Origin: CAVPXC01 sp963709505
Lineage (GTDB): Bacteria; Chloroflexota; Anaerolineae; JAAEKA01
Length of the DNA stretch: 64,000 bases
Assembly: GCA_963709505.1 (NCBI GenBank)
Contig: CAVPXC010000027.1
Location: 94,907 to 158,906, forward strand
Reading direction: 5' to 3'
The notes under the pieces were generated by a model. That model saw only the letters and a program-made list of their open reading frames with translations, searched no databases and was not told the DNA's origin. Positions 11,287 through 20,022 of the stretch are shown one piece after another. The position numbers were made by a program, and so were the translations under genes. Positions within the stretch are counted from its first letter, which is position 1. Every line of letters begins with the position of its first letter.

Positions 11287-12087
11287 GAGAAGTCCAAGCA
11301 CAAACGGAGTCAGCGCCAACAGCGCCAGGGCCGGGTGACCGCGCCGGCCGGCGTTGCGCCGGTCCCACGAGAAGAGGTACAGGGCCAGCGCAAAGGCGAG
11401 CACACCGGCAGCTAGCAGGACCACAACGGACAGCACCGGGCTGAAGTTAGCCGGCTGACCCATGGCCGGGCCGCGGAAGAGATTCATCGCATAGGTGGTC
11501 GGCAGCAGCAGCGCCAACCGTTGTGCGCTAGCGGGCAGCACGGTGTAGGGGATCATCAAACCGCCCAACAGCATCGAGGGGATGAAGATCAGTTGCGACA
11601 GCAGGATAGTGGTGCGCGAGCTTGGCGAGATGACGCCGATGAGCACGGCGATGCCGAGGCAGGCAAACGCGAACAGCAGGAAAGTCAGGGCGAAGACAGG
11701 CCAATTGGTCGGCATCGGTGCGCTGAACAAGAAGGGCGCCGTAGCGAGAATCACGATCGACACCAGGACGAGGTGCAAAGTCGTGCTCATGGCCGGGATG
11801 CACAGGATCGACGCGGCCGGCACCCCGTTGATCTTGTAACTGCGGAAGATCCCGGACTCGCGCGCTGTGACCAGCGGGTCGGGGATGCCTAGCAAGGCCG
11901 CAGCCAGCACCGCAAACGTTACCATCGCCGGCACGAATCCCGGCAGAAACGTGGGGTTGATCGGCGGCATGATGAAGCCCATCATCAGATAGAAGATGAG
12001 CGGGAACAGATAGGTTAGGAACAGCAACCCTCGGTTGCGGATACCGGTGCGGAATTCGAAGGCGAAATGGGTGGTGAAGGCGGTCAT
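11278..12087 (-). CDS. ABC-2 type transporter permease
   Basis: 269 residues from ATG 12087, chosen because TAAGGAG at 12094-12100 gives a good ribosome site (its TAA is the stop of the ATPase gene). Six hydrophobic segments in ABC-2 layout, with FRTGIRNRGLLFLTYLFPLI at the N-terminus and MLLGGLMIPYTVLP in the conserved loop. Such permeases pair with a DrrA/CcmA-like ATPase to export drugs, lipids or peptides. The ATPase gene lies directly upstream on the same strand. Its last bases overlap the corrected end of the convergent stalk-protein gene. Confidence 0.88.
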   Translation of the reverse strand: MTAFTTHFAFEFRTGIRNRGLLFLTYLFPLIFYLMMGFIMPPINPTFLPGFVPAMVTFAVLAAALLGIPDPLVTARESGIFRSYKINGVPAASILCIPAMSTTLHLVLVSIVILATAPFLFSAPMPTNWPVFALTFLLFAFACLGIAVLIGVISPSSRTTILLSQLIFIPSMLLGGLMIPYTVLPASAQRLALLLPTTYAMNLFRGPAMGQPANFSPVLSVVVLLAAGVLAFALALYLFSWDRRNAGRRGHPALALLALTPFVLGLLLV

Positions 12088-12097
12088 GGCAAACTCC

Positions 12098-13024
12098 TTA
12101 ATTGACAATTGACAATTGACAATTGACAATTGTCAATTCCAGAAAGCGATCCTCCAGCGACGGGCGTTCGACGCGCAGGTCGATTAGCTCGTCGTTCTGG
12201 GTTTGGACGTACTGGATGAGCGAGGCGACGGTCCGGCCGATGTCTGTGCTGAAGTAGATGGCATAGGGCTCTTTGACCGCTTGTTGGCTCACGGCGGGGA
12301 AGGTGCTATCGTTGTGTAGCAGTCGCTGGTCGCGTGTGTGGACGGATACCTTGGTCAGGCCCACGCCGGCCGCGGTGATCTTCAGCGGCGTGCCGGCAGT
12401 GACGATCTTGCCCTGCAGCAGTATGGCGACCCGATCTGACAGTTCCTCGGCTTCGGCCATGTCGTGGGTGGCGAGGATGATCGTCGTGCCGCTCGCCTTG
12501 AGTTCCCGCATCATGTTGTGGAGCTCGACTCGCGAGGGCACGTCCAGGCCGGCGGTGGGTTCGTCCAGAAACAGCACCTGCGGATTGTGCGCCACCGCCA
12601 GCGCCAGGGACAGGCGGCGCTGCAATCCGGTCGAAAGCTGGCCGAACTGCGTCTTGCGCTTTTCGGCTAAGCCCAGCCGATCCAAGAGGTCAAAACGTGG
12701 AGCAACGTTGTGATAGGCGCAGAAAAACTTCATGGCTTCGTCGGGGGTCATGCTCTCCGGCATGCCGGCGGACTGAAGCTGCACGCCGATCACGTTGCGC
12801 AGCTTGCGCGGCTCGCGCGTTGGGTCGACTTCCGCCACTCGCAACCTGCCATGATCGGGTGAACGCAGGCCCTCCAAGCACTCCAGCGTCGTCGTCTTGC
12901 CCGCGCCGTTGGGCCCGAGCAAGCCGAAGATCTCGCTCCGATGCACTTCGAAGCCGATGCTGTCTACAGCCACGAAGCCGCCGTAGGTCTTGCGAAAGTC
13001 CTTGACTTGAATAACTACTTCCAT
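12098..13024 (-). CDS. ABC transporter ATP-binding protein (DrrA-like)
   Basis: 308 residues. Walker A GPNGAGKTTT (residue ~38), signature LSTGLQRRLSLA, Walker B VLFLDEPTAGLD and H-loop ATHDM are all present. The C-terminal region (about 215-300) matches the extension of ABC-2 partner ATPases involved in drug export. AAGGAGG lies ten bases before the ATG. It is co-directional with the permease gene downstream and ends in a heptamer repeat that supplies its last residues. Substrate unknown; tolerance to a toxic compound or export of a metabolite are both possible. Confidence 0.9.
   Translation of the reverse strand: MEVVIQVKDFRKTYGGFVAVDSIGFEVHRSEIFGLLGPNGAGKTTTLECLEGLRSPDHGRLRVAEVDPTREPRKLRNVIGVQLQSAGMPESMTPDEAMKFFCAYHNVAPRFDLLDRLGLAEKRKTQFGQLSTGLQRRLSLALAVAHNPQVLFLDEPTAGLDVPSRVELHNMMRELKASGTTIILATHDMAEAEELSDRVAILLQGKIVTAGTPLKITAAGVGLTKVSVHTRDQRLLHNDSTFPAVSQQAVKEPYAIYFSTDIGRTVASLIQYVQTQNDELIDLRVERPSLEDRFLELTIVNCQLSIVN
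12101..12136. repeat. AATTGAC heptamer tandem repeat
   Basis: Five seven-base units of AATTGAC/AATTGTC between the ATPase and permease genes. On the minus strand they also encode the last residues of the ATPase (LTIVNCQLSIVN), so the repeat has extended that protein in frame. Confidence 0.8.
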
Positions 13025-13062
13025 GATTCAACAACCTCCTTGTAGGGTTTGCCTAGGTTCGA

Positions 13063-13091
13063 TCTCACAAACTCACTATCTCACTATTCCA
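13063..13091. repeat. Octamer tandem repeat (CTCACTAT)
   Basis: Three to four eight-base units between the small gene and the ATPase start. It belongs to the same class of short phased repeats as the heptamer loci, with an eight-base period. Confidence 0.55.
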
Positions 13092-13332
13092 CCAACTGCA
13101 CAGCGATCAGCGTCAGTCCGAGGTCACGGATGCGAGCCAATACTCCGTGCAATGCAGCCTGATCGGGCAGGCTGCCGGTCAAAGTTGTCACGGTCGTGCC
13201 GGCCTCATCGCGCTGAACGACGATCTCCATGCCGGAAAACCAATCGGACCATTCGGGTCGCAGGCGATCTTGGATGCGAATGGAATAGGTGCAGGGTTGG
13301 TCGGCAGTGAAATGGCGGGTGGGTTCGTTCAT
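13084..13332 (-). CDS. Small conserved protein next to the ABC transporter
   Basis: 82 residues: an N-terminal strand pair (TYSIRIQDRLRPEWSDWFSG), then TTVTTLTGSLPDQAALHGVL and a helix RIRDLGLTLIAVQ. Short proteins of this pattern occur beside regulators and ABC transporters in Chloroflexi and Actinobacteria; no function is established to my knowledge. GAGGCAG precedes the ATG. Probably first gene of a unit with the ATPase and permease. Confidence 0.7.
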   Translation of the reverse strand: MNEPTRHFTADQPCTYSIRIQDRLRPEWSDWFSGMEIVVQRDEAGTTVTTLTGSLPDQAALHGVLARIRDLGLTLIAVQLVE

Positions 13333-13444
13333 GATGTCTGCCTCGGCAAAAATCGTCGCGGTTCTCGTGATCTAGCTGTAGTATACCAAGAGCCGAGATA
13401 GAGACGCATCTATCGTTGGATATAGGCCAGATAGATTTGCGACG

Positions 13445-13494
13445 CATCCATCCGGCGTGTTGGCGCAAACCATCGGATGGGTTCCCGTTTCCGC
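13445..13494. repeat. Dispersed ~50-bp repeat, copy 1
   Basis: This segment aligns with 26363-26412 (about 80 percent by eye, sharing GGCGTG, GCGCAAAC, CGGAT and TCCCG blocks). It contains CCATCCG/CGGATGG as an inverted repeat, so it can fold. Confidence 0.5.
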
Positions 13495-13628
13495 AGAACG
13501 AAGGAGAGGCGCGTTTGGCGCAACCCGATAGGTAGGATAGAATCAAATCTAAGAGATCGTGATTGGTCAACGCTTCCTCTCCGATCCGCGCCTCTGCAGT
13601 CCGCGGTTCTCAGGTCAGGAGTTTCACC

Positions 13629-14537
13629 TTGCATCCACCCGGCCAACGCTCGGACAGTGCCTTCGACGACTACATCAAGAAAATCAGCGCGGACAAAAAA
13701 TACACCCCCGATGTCGCCAGCGTGACCTATCGTCGCTGGGTGGGGGTGTTTGCTGGCGCTTCAATGGGTTTGGCCTACGGCCTGGCCACGCAGTTTGTGA
13801 ACCGGCTGGGTACGGGCGCGCCGCTGTATCAGCCGCCGCTTGGGCCGCTGGGTAACGCGCTGTTGATAGCCTTTATTGGCGCGCTGATCGGCCTGGCGAC
13901 CGCCTGGCCGGCGAAGGCGATGACAGGGGTTCTCCTGGGCGGTTTGACCGGTATGGCGTTTCTCCAGCTGCGTTCCTGGCTGTTGCCGGATACCATGGCG
14001 GTCTTCGAACAGATGGGCTTCGTCGGCAATCTGGTTTTCGATCTGATCGCGCTGCCCTTTGCGTTTCTGATTGCCCTACCGATCAGCCTTGTGCTGCGCT
14101 GGCTGGTGGCCGATCTGTGCGATCAGCGCGGGCACTCGGTTCTCTCCTGGCGACGCCTGCGTTTGCCCGTGCTGGTCCTGGCGGTTGTGGTGTTTCTAGG
14201 GACCTGGGCAAGTTTTCCACGGCCCGTGCGCGAGACAATGCGCGCCATGAACGATCTGATGGAGGCCGGCATGGCCGCACCCAGCCCGTCGCAAGTGCCC
14301 GAACCTTTGCGTACCGGCGTCGGCCGCGGGCTGCTCAACGAAGGTATCGGCGCGTATCAGTTGGAGTGGGATGCTGGCGTGTCAAAACTGTCGGTAGGCG
14401 ACAATGGAGTGGCGACCTTGAGCCAGCCCGGCAGCCCCATCACGATCCGGGCGCGCTTCGAGAATGGCTACAGCGTTAGCTGCCGCTATACGCCCCCTGG
14501 TGTTACCCCAAGCTGTCGAGCAGAGTGGGTACCTTAA
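13629..14537 (+). CDS. Unknown integral membrane protein
   Basis: About 302 residues from TTG 13629, selected because CAGGAG lies eight bases upstream; no ATG fits better. A soluble N-terminal stretch (FDDYIKKISADKKYTP) precedes four to five hydrophobic segments between residues 45 and 200, then a ~100-residue domain ending SCRYTPPGVTPSCRAEWVP that is probably extracytoplasmic. I do not recognise the family. It is convergent with the MalT-like regulator and overlaps it by four bases. Confidence 0.6.
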   Translation: MHPPGQRSDSAFDDYIKKISADKKYTPDVASVTYRRWVGVFAGASMGLAYGLATQFVNRLGTGAPLYQPPLGPLGNALLIAFIGALIGLATAWPAKAMTGVLLGGLTGMAFLQLRSWLLPDTMAVFEQMGFVGNLVFDLIALPFAFLIALPISLVLRWLVADLCDQRGHSVLSWRRLRLPVLVLAVVVFLGTWASFPRPVRETMRAMNDLMEAGMAAPSPSQVPEPLRTGVGRGLLNEGIGAYQLEWDAGVSKLSVGDNGVATLSQPGSPITIRARFENGYSVSCRYTPPGVTPSCRAEWVP

Positions 14538-15589
14538 GCCAGAATGCCCAACGTCCGCGCTCGGGCGACGGCTTCCCCGCGCGTATTGACTGCTAACTTG
14601 GCATAGATGTTATGCGCGTGCGTCTTGACCGTCCCCTCGGTCAGCACAAGCTTGCGGGCGATTGTCTTGTTGCTGAGGCCTTGAGCGAGAAGCACCAGCA
14701 CCTGAACCTCCCGTTCAGTCAGGGGTTCTACCAAAACGAAGTCGCCGTCGATGGCTATGGCGGATGATTTCGTGCTCTGCAGGCCCGGCTCCGGCCCGAC
14801 TTGTGTCCGCCCAGGGAACGCGGCAAGCAGCCGGCGGCACATGTGAGGGCTGATGCCCGATCGCAGGGCCAGGATCAACAGCTCAGCCATCGGCTGGCCG
14901 GCGTCGACGAAGGGGCGGATGGCTTCTTCTGGTTCCGCCAGGCGAAGCGCTTTGCTCAGGGCTGCCTGAGCAAGCTCCGGCCTATCCTCAGCCGCGTGCA
15001 GCAGAGCTTGCAACACCAGGATGTCCAAGGCTCGTCCCCACCGGCCGCCGGCCTCGGCGCCGGCCAGCAAGGAGTTCAACAGCACAGCCGCACGCTCGAT
15101 GTCGCCGTGGGCAAACAGTATACGCGCCAGCAGAATGCTCACATCTTCTTGTATGGGCAGGTCAGCGCCGTCAAATTCCCCCTCGTGACGCTGCACCCAG
15201 CGGTTCAGCCGGGACGGATCGCCGCGTTCGGCCAGGTATAGAGCGCGGATGGCGTCAACCAGCGGTTGGGCCAGAGCCATGGCGCCGGTAGCGTGCCGCT
15301 CCAGACTGTCCAGCGCATCGAATGCAGCCGGCCAGTCACCCTCCGCCCGGCAGAGGCGTGACAGACCCAGATAGCTTGGTTGAAGAGCCTCCCAGTTGCC
15401 CCATGGCTCGGCCAGGCGGATGGCCTCCTGGAAATGGGCGCGAGCCGCGACCAAGTCATTGCTTGCGTAACACGCACTTCCCCAATGCGCATAGATCACG
15501 CCCGTCATCGGCGAGCTGCTCCAGGCCATCTCGGCCAACGCTTCGCACGCCGAGCTCGCACGTTTCTTCGACTTGGCGGAACTGGCCAC
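14534..15589 (-). CDS. MalT-like LuxR regulator, C-terminal part with DNA-binding domain
   Basis: This frame contains the end of the TPR-like sensor domain and a LuxR helix-turn-helix (PLTEREVQVLVLLAQGLSNK followed by IARKLVLTEGTVKTHAHNIY). It is the direct continuation of the N-terminal part at 15456-17354. The overlap is closed by removing one T from the plus-strand TTT at 15563-15565, reading QVEERASSACEALAEMAWSS. Together they give a ~900-residue regulator of the usual length for the MalT/LAL family. The first part of this frame before the junction is not expected to be translated. Confidence 0.85.
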   Translation of the reverse strand: MASSAKSKKRASSACEALAEMAWSSSPMTGVIYAHWGSACYASNDLVAARAHFQEAIRLAEPWGNWEALQPSYLGLSRLCRAEGDWPAAFDALDSLERHATGAMALAQPLVDAIRALYLAERGDPSRLNRWVQRHEGEFDGADLPIQEDVSILLARILFAHGDIERAAVLLNSLLAGAEAGGRWGRALDILVLQALLHAAEDRPELAQAALSKALRLAEPEEAIRPFVDAGQPMAELLILALRSGISPHMCRRLLAAFPGRTQVGPEPGLQSTKSSAIAIDGDFVLVEPLTEREVQVLVLLAQGLSNKTIARKLVLTEGTVKTHAHNIYAKLAVNTRGEAVARARTLGILA

Positions 15590-17354
15590 GTATCAGTTGC
15601 AAGCTGGCCAGGTTGCCGGCGGCCAGCGCCGCCAGGTGCACGTTGCCCTGGTTCCGGGCCAGACGCCACGCGTCCCGCAGGCTGATCGTCGCGGCGTCGA
15701 GTTCTCCGGTGTAAAGCTGTACCAGACCTGATGTGAACATCACCACCGTGCGCAGATCGTCGGGCCTGTTAAAGAGGAAAACCTCGGGGTCGATCTCCAG
15801 GTAGGGTAACACGGCTTGTGCCAACTGCGATGCCCTGGCCAGGTCGAGTTCACCCATGGCCAGGCTGACGCGCACGATGGTGACCTCGGCCAGCACCGCT
15901 GCGACCAAATCCGGTAAGGACGTCGCCATCGCCGGCTTGCCGACGAGCGCCGTCATGGGACTGCCTATCGCTTGTTCAACTGACTGAAGGCAAGCCTCGG
16001 CCCGGGTTAGCTGCCCGGTAGCCAAAAATGCCCAGGCATACGCCATGGCCAAGCGGGGATGCCGGGTGATGAGCTCGGCAGGAAGGCGCGGCCACCAACG
16101 CGTCAAGGTGGTCAATTCGCTGCCGATAAAGAAGGCCTGAGCCGTTTCTTCGATGAGCCGTACGGCCTCGGCCGGGTCGCCCGCCTCCAGCGCATGGTCG
16201 ATGGCCGGCGCGTGGAAGCCATTTGCGGCATACCAGCGGCTGGCGCGGGCGTGCAATTCGGACACGGACCGGCCGCTCTCGGTCAGCCGCTCGCGCAGCA
16301 GGTCGGCGAAAAGCTGGTGATAGCGATACCACTGGCGGCGGTTGTCAAGCGGTACGATAAAGAGGTTGGCTTGCTCCAGGCTCGTGAGGATGGCCTGGCT
16401 GTCACTTTGTCCCGTGACCGCGTCGCAGAGTGAGGCGGTCAGATTGTCGAGAATTGCGCTTTGTAGCAGGAAGTCCTGAACGACTGCTGGCTGGCTGGCC
16501 AGCACTTCTTCGATCAAATAGTCCGCCACAAAACGGTCATCGCCCGCAAAGGCGGCCAGGAAGTCCTGGCGGTTCTCCTGGTGCAGGAGCGAATCCGCGG
16601 CCAGTTGCAGCCCGGCGATCCAGCCCTCGGTGCGGCGATCCAGGAGGGCCACGTCCGTGTCACAGAGATCAAGGCCCATGGTTTGGCGCAGGAACCCGGC
16701 GGCCTCGCCGCCGGTAAAGCGCAGATCGCGTGCACGGATCTCGTTGACTTCGCTGCGCGCACGCATGCGCGCCAGCGGCAGCGGCGGGTCGGCTCTACTC
16801 GCGATAACCAGGTGCAGGGAAGCGGGTTGGTGCTCGACCAGGAAATTCAGTGCGTCGTGGACGGCCTGTGCCGTGATGACGTGGTAGTCGTCCAACACAA
16901 GCAGCAGGCGGTCGGTCATCATCGCCAGGTCGTTGATGAGGCTGGTCAGCACTTGCTCGAAACTGGGTGGCTGCGCCGACTGCAACATCGCCCATGCGTT
17001 TTCGCCGAGTGAGCTGTCTGCCCGTTGTACCGCCGCCACCAGGTAACTGAGAAAACGTTGCGGGTCATCATCGCCTTTGTCCAACGACAGCCACGCTATC
17101 CGGAAACGATGAACGAGGAGTGCTGAGTGATGAATGGCGGAATCTGGCCATTCATCACTCAGCACTCCTCGTTCATCACCTTCGCTAAGCCACCCGCTAA
17201 CCAACGTCGTCTTGCCAAAGCCCGCGGGGGCGCAGACCAACGTCAGCCGGCCGTGCAGGCCGGCGTTGAGCCGCTCGATCAGGCGCGAACGGAGTACAAG
17301 GCTGGGGCGGGGCGGTGGGACGTAGAGCTTGGTCTGCAGCAGAGTAGCTGGCAT
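15456..17354 (-). CDS. MalT-like LuxR regulator, N-terminal STAND ATPase part
   Basis: Residues 1-25 are the usual LLQTKLYVPPPRPSLVLRSR leader. The Walker A motif is APAGFGKTTL (residue ~45), Walker B LLLVLDDYHVI (~175), followed by VIASRADPPLPLARMRAR and the winged-helix and TPR-like regions. Such proteins are ATP-dependent activators that bind an inducer through their TPR-like domain. A ~25-residue insertion (GDERGVLSDEW...HHSALLVHRF) sits between Walker A and AWLSLDKGDDD, where relatives have a short loop. It is encoded by a perfect 30-bp-arm palindrome (17108-17177) and keeps the frame. The inducer and target genes are unknown. Confidence 0.87.
   Translation of the reverse strand: MPATLLQTKLYVPPPRPSLVLRSRLIERLNAGLHGRLTLVCAPAGFGKTTLVSGWLSEGDERGVLSDEWPDSAIHHSALLVHRFRIAWLSLDKGDDDPQRFLSYLVAAVQRADSSLGENAWAMLQSAQPPSFEQVLTSLINDLAMMTDRLLLVLDDYHVITAQAVHDALNFLVEHQPASLHLVIASRADPPLPLARMRARSEVNEIRARDLRFTGGEAAGFLRQTMGLDLCDTDVALLDRRTEGWIAGLQLAADSLLHQENRQDFLAAFAGDDRFVADYLIEEVLASQPAVVQDFLLQSAILDNLTASLCDAVTGQSDSQAILTSLEQANLFIVPLDNRRQWYRYHQLFADLLRERLTESGRSVSELHARASRWYAANGFHAPAIDHALEAGDPAEAVRLIEETAQAFFIGSELTTLTRWWPRLPAELITRHPRLAMAYAWAFLATGQLTRAEACLQSVEQAIGSPMTALVGKPAMATSLPDLVAAVLAEVTIVRVSLAMGELDLARASQLAQAVLPYLEIDPEVFLFNRPDDLRTVVMFTSGLVQLYTGELDAATISLRDAWRLARNQGNVHLAALAAGNLASLQLIRGQFRQVEETCELGVRSVGRDGLEQLADDGRDLCALGKCVLRKQ
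17108..17177. repeat. Perfect palindrome inserted in frame in the MalT-like gene
   Basis: Arms 17108-17137 and 17148-17177 are exact reverse complements (30 bp) around a ten-base loop. Each arm is built of seven-base units (GATGAAC, GAGGAGT, GCTGAGT, GATGAAT). It lies inside the ATPase domain coding sequence without a stop or frameshift. Confidence 0.9.
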
Positions 17355-17448
17355 TGCGATGGATCATGCAACAATAGTGCACCGGCACGATTTGTGCGGA
17401 TGGTCCATTGTACCACAATCTGTCGCCAAGTCGAGGAGTTCTGCGCAC

Positions 17449-17540
17449 ACCACGGACTCCCGAACTTGTTCGGGGCATAAACCACGGACTCCCGAACTCG
17501 TTCGGGGCATAGACCACGGACTCCCGAACTTGTTCGGGTA
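17449..17540. repeat. Three 32-bp tandem copies of a palindromic repeat
   Basis: Three units of the ACCACGGACTCCCGAACTTG type start at 17449, 17481 and 17513. Each contains the palindrome CCCGAAC-TT-GTTCGGG. Further copies are at 36554 (inverted) and 58171. Confidence 0.85.
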
Positions 17541-17553
17541 TTCTCAAAGCAAG

Positions 17554-18528
17554 CTACTTGCCATGGCTCCGATACCAGGCTACCGCCTCCGCGATGCCGG
17601 TCTTCAGCGGCGTCGCGGAGGCGCCGAAGGCTGTGCGGAACTTGCTGTCGTCGACGACGAAGGGCTCTTCAAATTCGTACAACATCTCTTTGACATCGCG
17701 CACTTCGGGGCTGAATAAGCCGATGAACGCCATCATCGTCCGTCCGGCCGTGCGCACTTTGATTGGTTTGCCCACCTCGGCTTGAACCAGGTCGATAAAC
17801 TGCTGGGTAGAGACCGCCGGGGCATTCGGCACATGCCACACCTGGCCGAGCGCCTCATCGTGCTCGCTCAACGTCACCAACGCGGCGCCGAAGTCCTTGA
17901 TGTAGGTGTACGTGTGCGGCAAGTTCAGGTCACCCATCTGGTTGACCGTTTTGCCCTCCAGCGCGGCGCCAAAGAGCATCTCGCCGACCGAGGAGTCGAT
18001 CACGCGCGGGCCGTAGAAGTCCGACGCCCGGCCGATCGCTACCTTGACGGTGCCGGCCTTGTGTGCGTCCATCAGGATCGTGGCAACCTCGGCTCGCGCC
18101 TTTCCTTTGCGGGTGGTGGCAGCGTATGGCATTGTCTCGCGGATGGGCTGGCCGTTTGAGGAGCCGTACATGTACAGGTTGTCGCCGAAGATGACCTTCG
18201 CCTGGCTGTGTGTCATGCCCTGCAGGAAGGCCTGGATCATGGGCGGGAATTCCTCGGGCCAGCGGTTGTAGGCCGGCTGGGCGCAGAAGAAGACAACCGC
18301 GGCGTCGGCGCAGATGCGTGCGACATCGTCGGGTTTGGTCACGTCGCCCTGGACGATCGTGACGCCTGCCGGCAGGCTCTCGCCGGCCTTGCCGCTGCGG
18401 TTGGCAAGGGTGATGCCCGTGTAGCCGTTTGCCACCAGGGCGTCCATGATCGAAAGGCCTAGCGGGCCGGTGCCAAAGATGACGCGTTTCTCAGTTTTCT
18501 TGTTGCTGTTGTCGTTTGTGGTTGTCAT
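17554..18528 (-). CDS. NAD-dependent epimerase/dehydratase family protein (extended SDR)
   Basis: 324 residues from ATG 18528, with AGGAAA upstream; the longer open frame has no ribosome site. A Rossmann fold begins VIFGTGPLGLSIMDALVANG, a modified glycine-rich loop of atypical SDRs. The central part has NLYMYG and a KGKARAEVATILMDAHKAGT region in place of the usual YxxxK. ASDFYGPRV and a C-terminal AVAWYRSHGK complete the fold. Reaction unknown; it may act as an oxidoreductase or NADP-dependent sensor. Its promoter shows a MerR-type 19-bp spacer, linking it to the merR gene nearby. Confidence 0.8.
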   Translation of the reverse strand: MTTTNDNSNKKTEKRVIFGTGPLGLSIMDALVANGYTGITLANRSGKAGESLPAGVTIVQGDVTKPDDVARICADAAVVFFCAQPAYNRWPEEFPPMIQAFLQGMTHSQAKVIFGDNLYMYGSSNGQPIRETMPYAATTRKGKARAEVATILMDAHKAGTVKVAIGRASDFYGPRVIDSSVGEMLFGAALEGKTVNQMGDLNLPHTYTYIKDFGAALVTLSEHDEALGQVWHVPNAPAVSTQQFIDLVQAEVGKPIKVRTAGRTMMAFIGLFSPEVRDVKEMLYEFEEPFVVDDSKFRTAFGASATPLKTGIAEAVAWYRSHGK

Positions 18529-18550
18529 GACTGGGTTTCCTGTGGATTTG

Positions 18551-18590
18551 TGAAATAGTGAGATAGTGAGATGGTGAGATGGTGAGATAG
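18551..18590. repeat. Octamer tandem repeat (TGAGATGG/TGAGATAG)
   Basis: Five eight-base units in the untranslated leader between the MerR-type promoter and the epimerase-family start codon. Confidence 0.75.
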
Positions 18591-18614
18591 TGCGTTCGTT
18601 AGGGTTGTGTCTAC

Positions 18615-18645
18615 AGCATATACCTTGACATTGTGGCAGAGTCAA
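18615..18645 (-). promoter_or_regulatory. MerR-type promoter of the epimerase-family gene
   Basis: On the minus strand TTGACT (18640-18645) and TATGCT (18615-18620) are separated by 19 bases. The spacer contains a dyad whose half-sites (ACCTTGAC / GTCAAG on the plus strand) match the other two promoters of this cluster. Confidence 0.7.
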
Positions 18646-19358
18646 GTGGCCGGAGCAGAATTCGACCTTCGCAGCAAAAAGATGCCGGTCACGATCATCC
18701 AACCCAGCCACAGCAGGCTGCCGATGAAGCCTGCCTGAGGCACAACGGGTACCCCTGGCAGTACCGTGGCCAGCTGTTCGGTTTGCCCAAACAGGTAGAC
18801 TACGCTCGCCGCAAGTCCGAACCAACCTAGCCAGGGTTTGAACAAAGGTGACCGGAGCATCGCCAGGCTAACCAGGCTCATCCAAAAGATGGTCAGGAAC
18901 TGCCCGATGTGTTCGCCTAACAGCACGCCTCCGATCTGATTCACGACCTGGAAGGCCACCAAAGCGGCGTCGCGAGCGGCTTGGCTGGCGGCAGGATCGT
19001 TGTAGATGCGGGCCAGCACTGGCACGACGAACACCCACCGCAAGAGGCCGATGACCTGTACAAGCAATCCGGCGAAGCCGAACGGCGTAGCAAGCCGTAC
19101 CAGGCGTGAGTCCTCCATCACCTGAGGCAACAAAAGCACTGCAGCCAGAAGCGGCAGACCGATCCACGCAAAGGCAAACCATTGCCAGATCAGTCCAGCG
19201 CCACCGGCCTGAAATTGGACCAGGACGGTGCCTGCCGGATCGCGCAGGATGTCGGGATAGTCGAAACTGGCGATCAACATGGCATAGGGAATATTGATCA
19301 ACAATGCGCCAATCACGAACAGGGCGCCGGTCAGTCTCATACGTTGTTTTTCGTTCAT
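18642..19358 (-). CDS. DUF4386-like integral membrane protein
   Basis: 238 residues with six to seven hydrophobic segments (for example LTGALFVIGALLINIPYAML at residues 9-28) and little else. Pattern and length fit the DUF4386 family, whose function is unknown. AAGGAG precedes ATG 19358. Upstream is a promoter with a 19-bp spacer and dyad, suggesting activation by the adjacent MerR protein. Such membrane proteins beside MerR genes may serve tolerance to the inducing compound; this is inference. Confidence 0.75.
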   Translation of the reverse strand: MNEKQRMRLTGALFVIGALLINIPYAMLIASFDYPDILRDPAGTVLVQFQAGGAGLIWQWFAFAWIGLPLLAAVLLLPQVMEDSRLVRLATPFGFAGLLVQVIGLLRWVFVVPVLARIYNDPAASQAARDAALVAFQVVNQIGGVLLGEHIGQFLTIFWMSLVSLAMLRSPLFKPWLGWFGLAASVVYLFGQTEQLATVLPGVPVVPQAGFIGSLLWLGWMIVTGIFLLRRSNSAPAT

Positions 19359-19394
19359 CGAATGTCTCCTTCTATCTTTCGTTGTGATGGCCCT

Positions 19395-19425
19395 AGCTTA
19401 CACCTTGACACAAGGTCAATGTCAA
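19395..19425 (-). promoter_or_regulatory. MerR-type promoter of the DUF4386-like gene
   Basis: Minus-strand TTGACA (19420-19425), 19-base spacer, TAAGCT (19395-19400). The spacer region carries ACCTTGAC-N11-GTCAAGGT, a dyad typical of MerR-family operators that untwist an overlong spacer. Confidence 0.75.
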
Positions 19426-19509
19426 GGTGTTTTCCAAAACTGGTCCAAAAGACGGGCTTGACTTTCATCAAGCCCGTCAAACAACCGGTCCCGGAGCCGA
19501 GGTCACCGC

Positions 19510-20022
19510 CTAGACGTTCACCATTTGGATTGGCACCTGAAACTCAATGACCGCGGAATCGACCACCTCTCCCTGGACGTGCGCCGGGCCGGAGAGATGC
19601 AGCTCGCGCAGTGGGCCGGCCGGCACGTGGTCGCTCACGCCGATCCAGCGCAGCAGCGACAAGATGGCAGGCATCATCTCCTCATACTGTCCCTCGTAAA
19701 TCACGGTCGCTGCTAGCTCGTGGGCTGGTAGTTTACGTAACGTGATTGCATCGTCGGGCAGCTCTTGCTTGAGATACTTTGGATGCACCGGCACGGAGAC
19801 CTCCACGTCGAGGTCGGTTTCGATGTAGTCTCCGTTGTGGTAGAGGGTGATCTCCGGCTGCAGCGGTGTGATGCCCAGCCCGCGCAGTCCCTGGTAGAGC
19901 TGGCCGTAAAGCATTGCGCAATAGGTGCCCATCAACTCGATCGTCGGGCGCGATCGTACGCACCGAAGCAACGACGATGCCTGGGATCGGCTTGACCAGC
20001 ACCTCGTAGGGCGAAGGCTCAT
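19510..20022 (-). CDS. MerR regulator, C-terminal GyrI-like effector domain (second half of frame-broken gene)
   Basis: From about residue 30 this frame encodes a GyrI/Bacterial-transcription-activator effector-binding domain: TIELMGTYCAMLYGQLYQGL, ITLYHNGDYIETDLDVEVSV and YEEMMPAILSLLRWIG. It continues the MerR DNA-binding half. Removing one G from the plus-strand GGG at 19946-19948 joins VRTIAP to TIELMG. Domains of this type bind hydrophobic or cationic small molecules. The first ~30 residues of this open frame are out of register and not expected in the protein. Confidence 0.82.
   Translation of the reverse strand: MSLRPTRCWSSRSQASSLLRCVRSRPTIELMGTYCAMLYGQLYQGLRGLGITPLQPEITLYHNGDYIETDLDVEVSVPVHPKYLKQELPDDAITLRKLPAHELAATVIYEGQYEEMMPAILSLLRWIGVSDHVPAGPLRELHLSGPAHVQGEVVDSAVIEFQVPIQMVNV

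Noticed and set aside
14534..17354. Two separate regulators (an ATPase and a LuxR protein)
   Set aside because: The halves overlap, together match one MalT-type protein in order and length, and join by a one-base correction.
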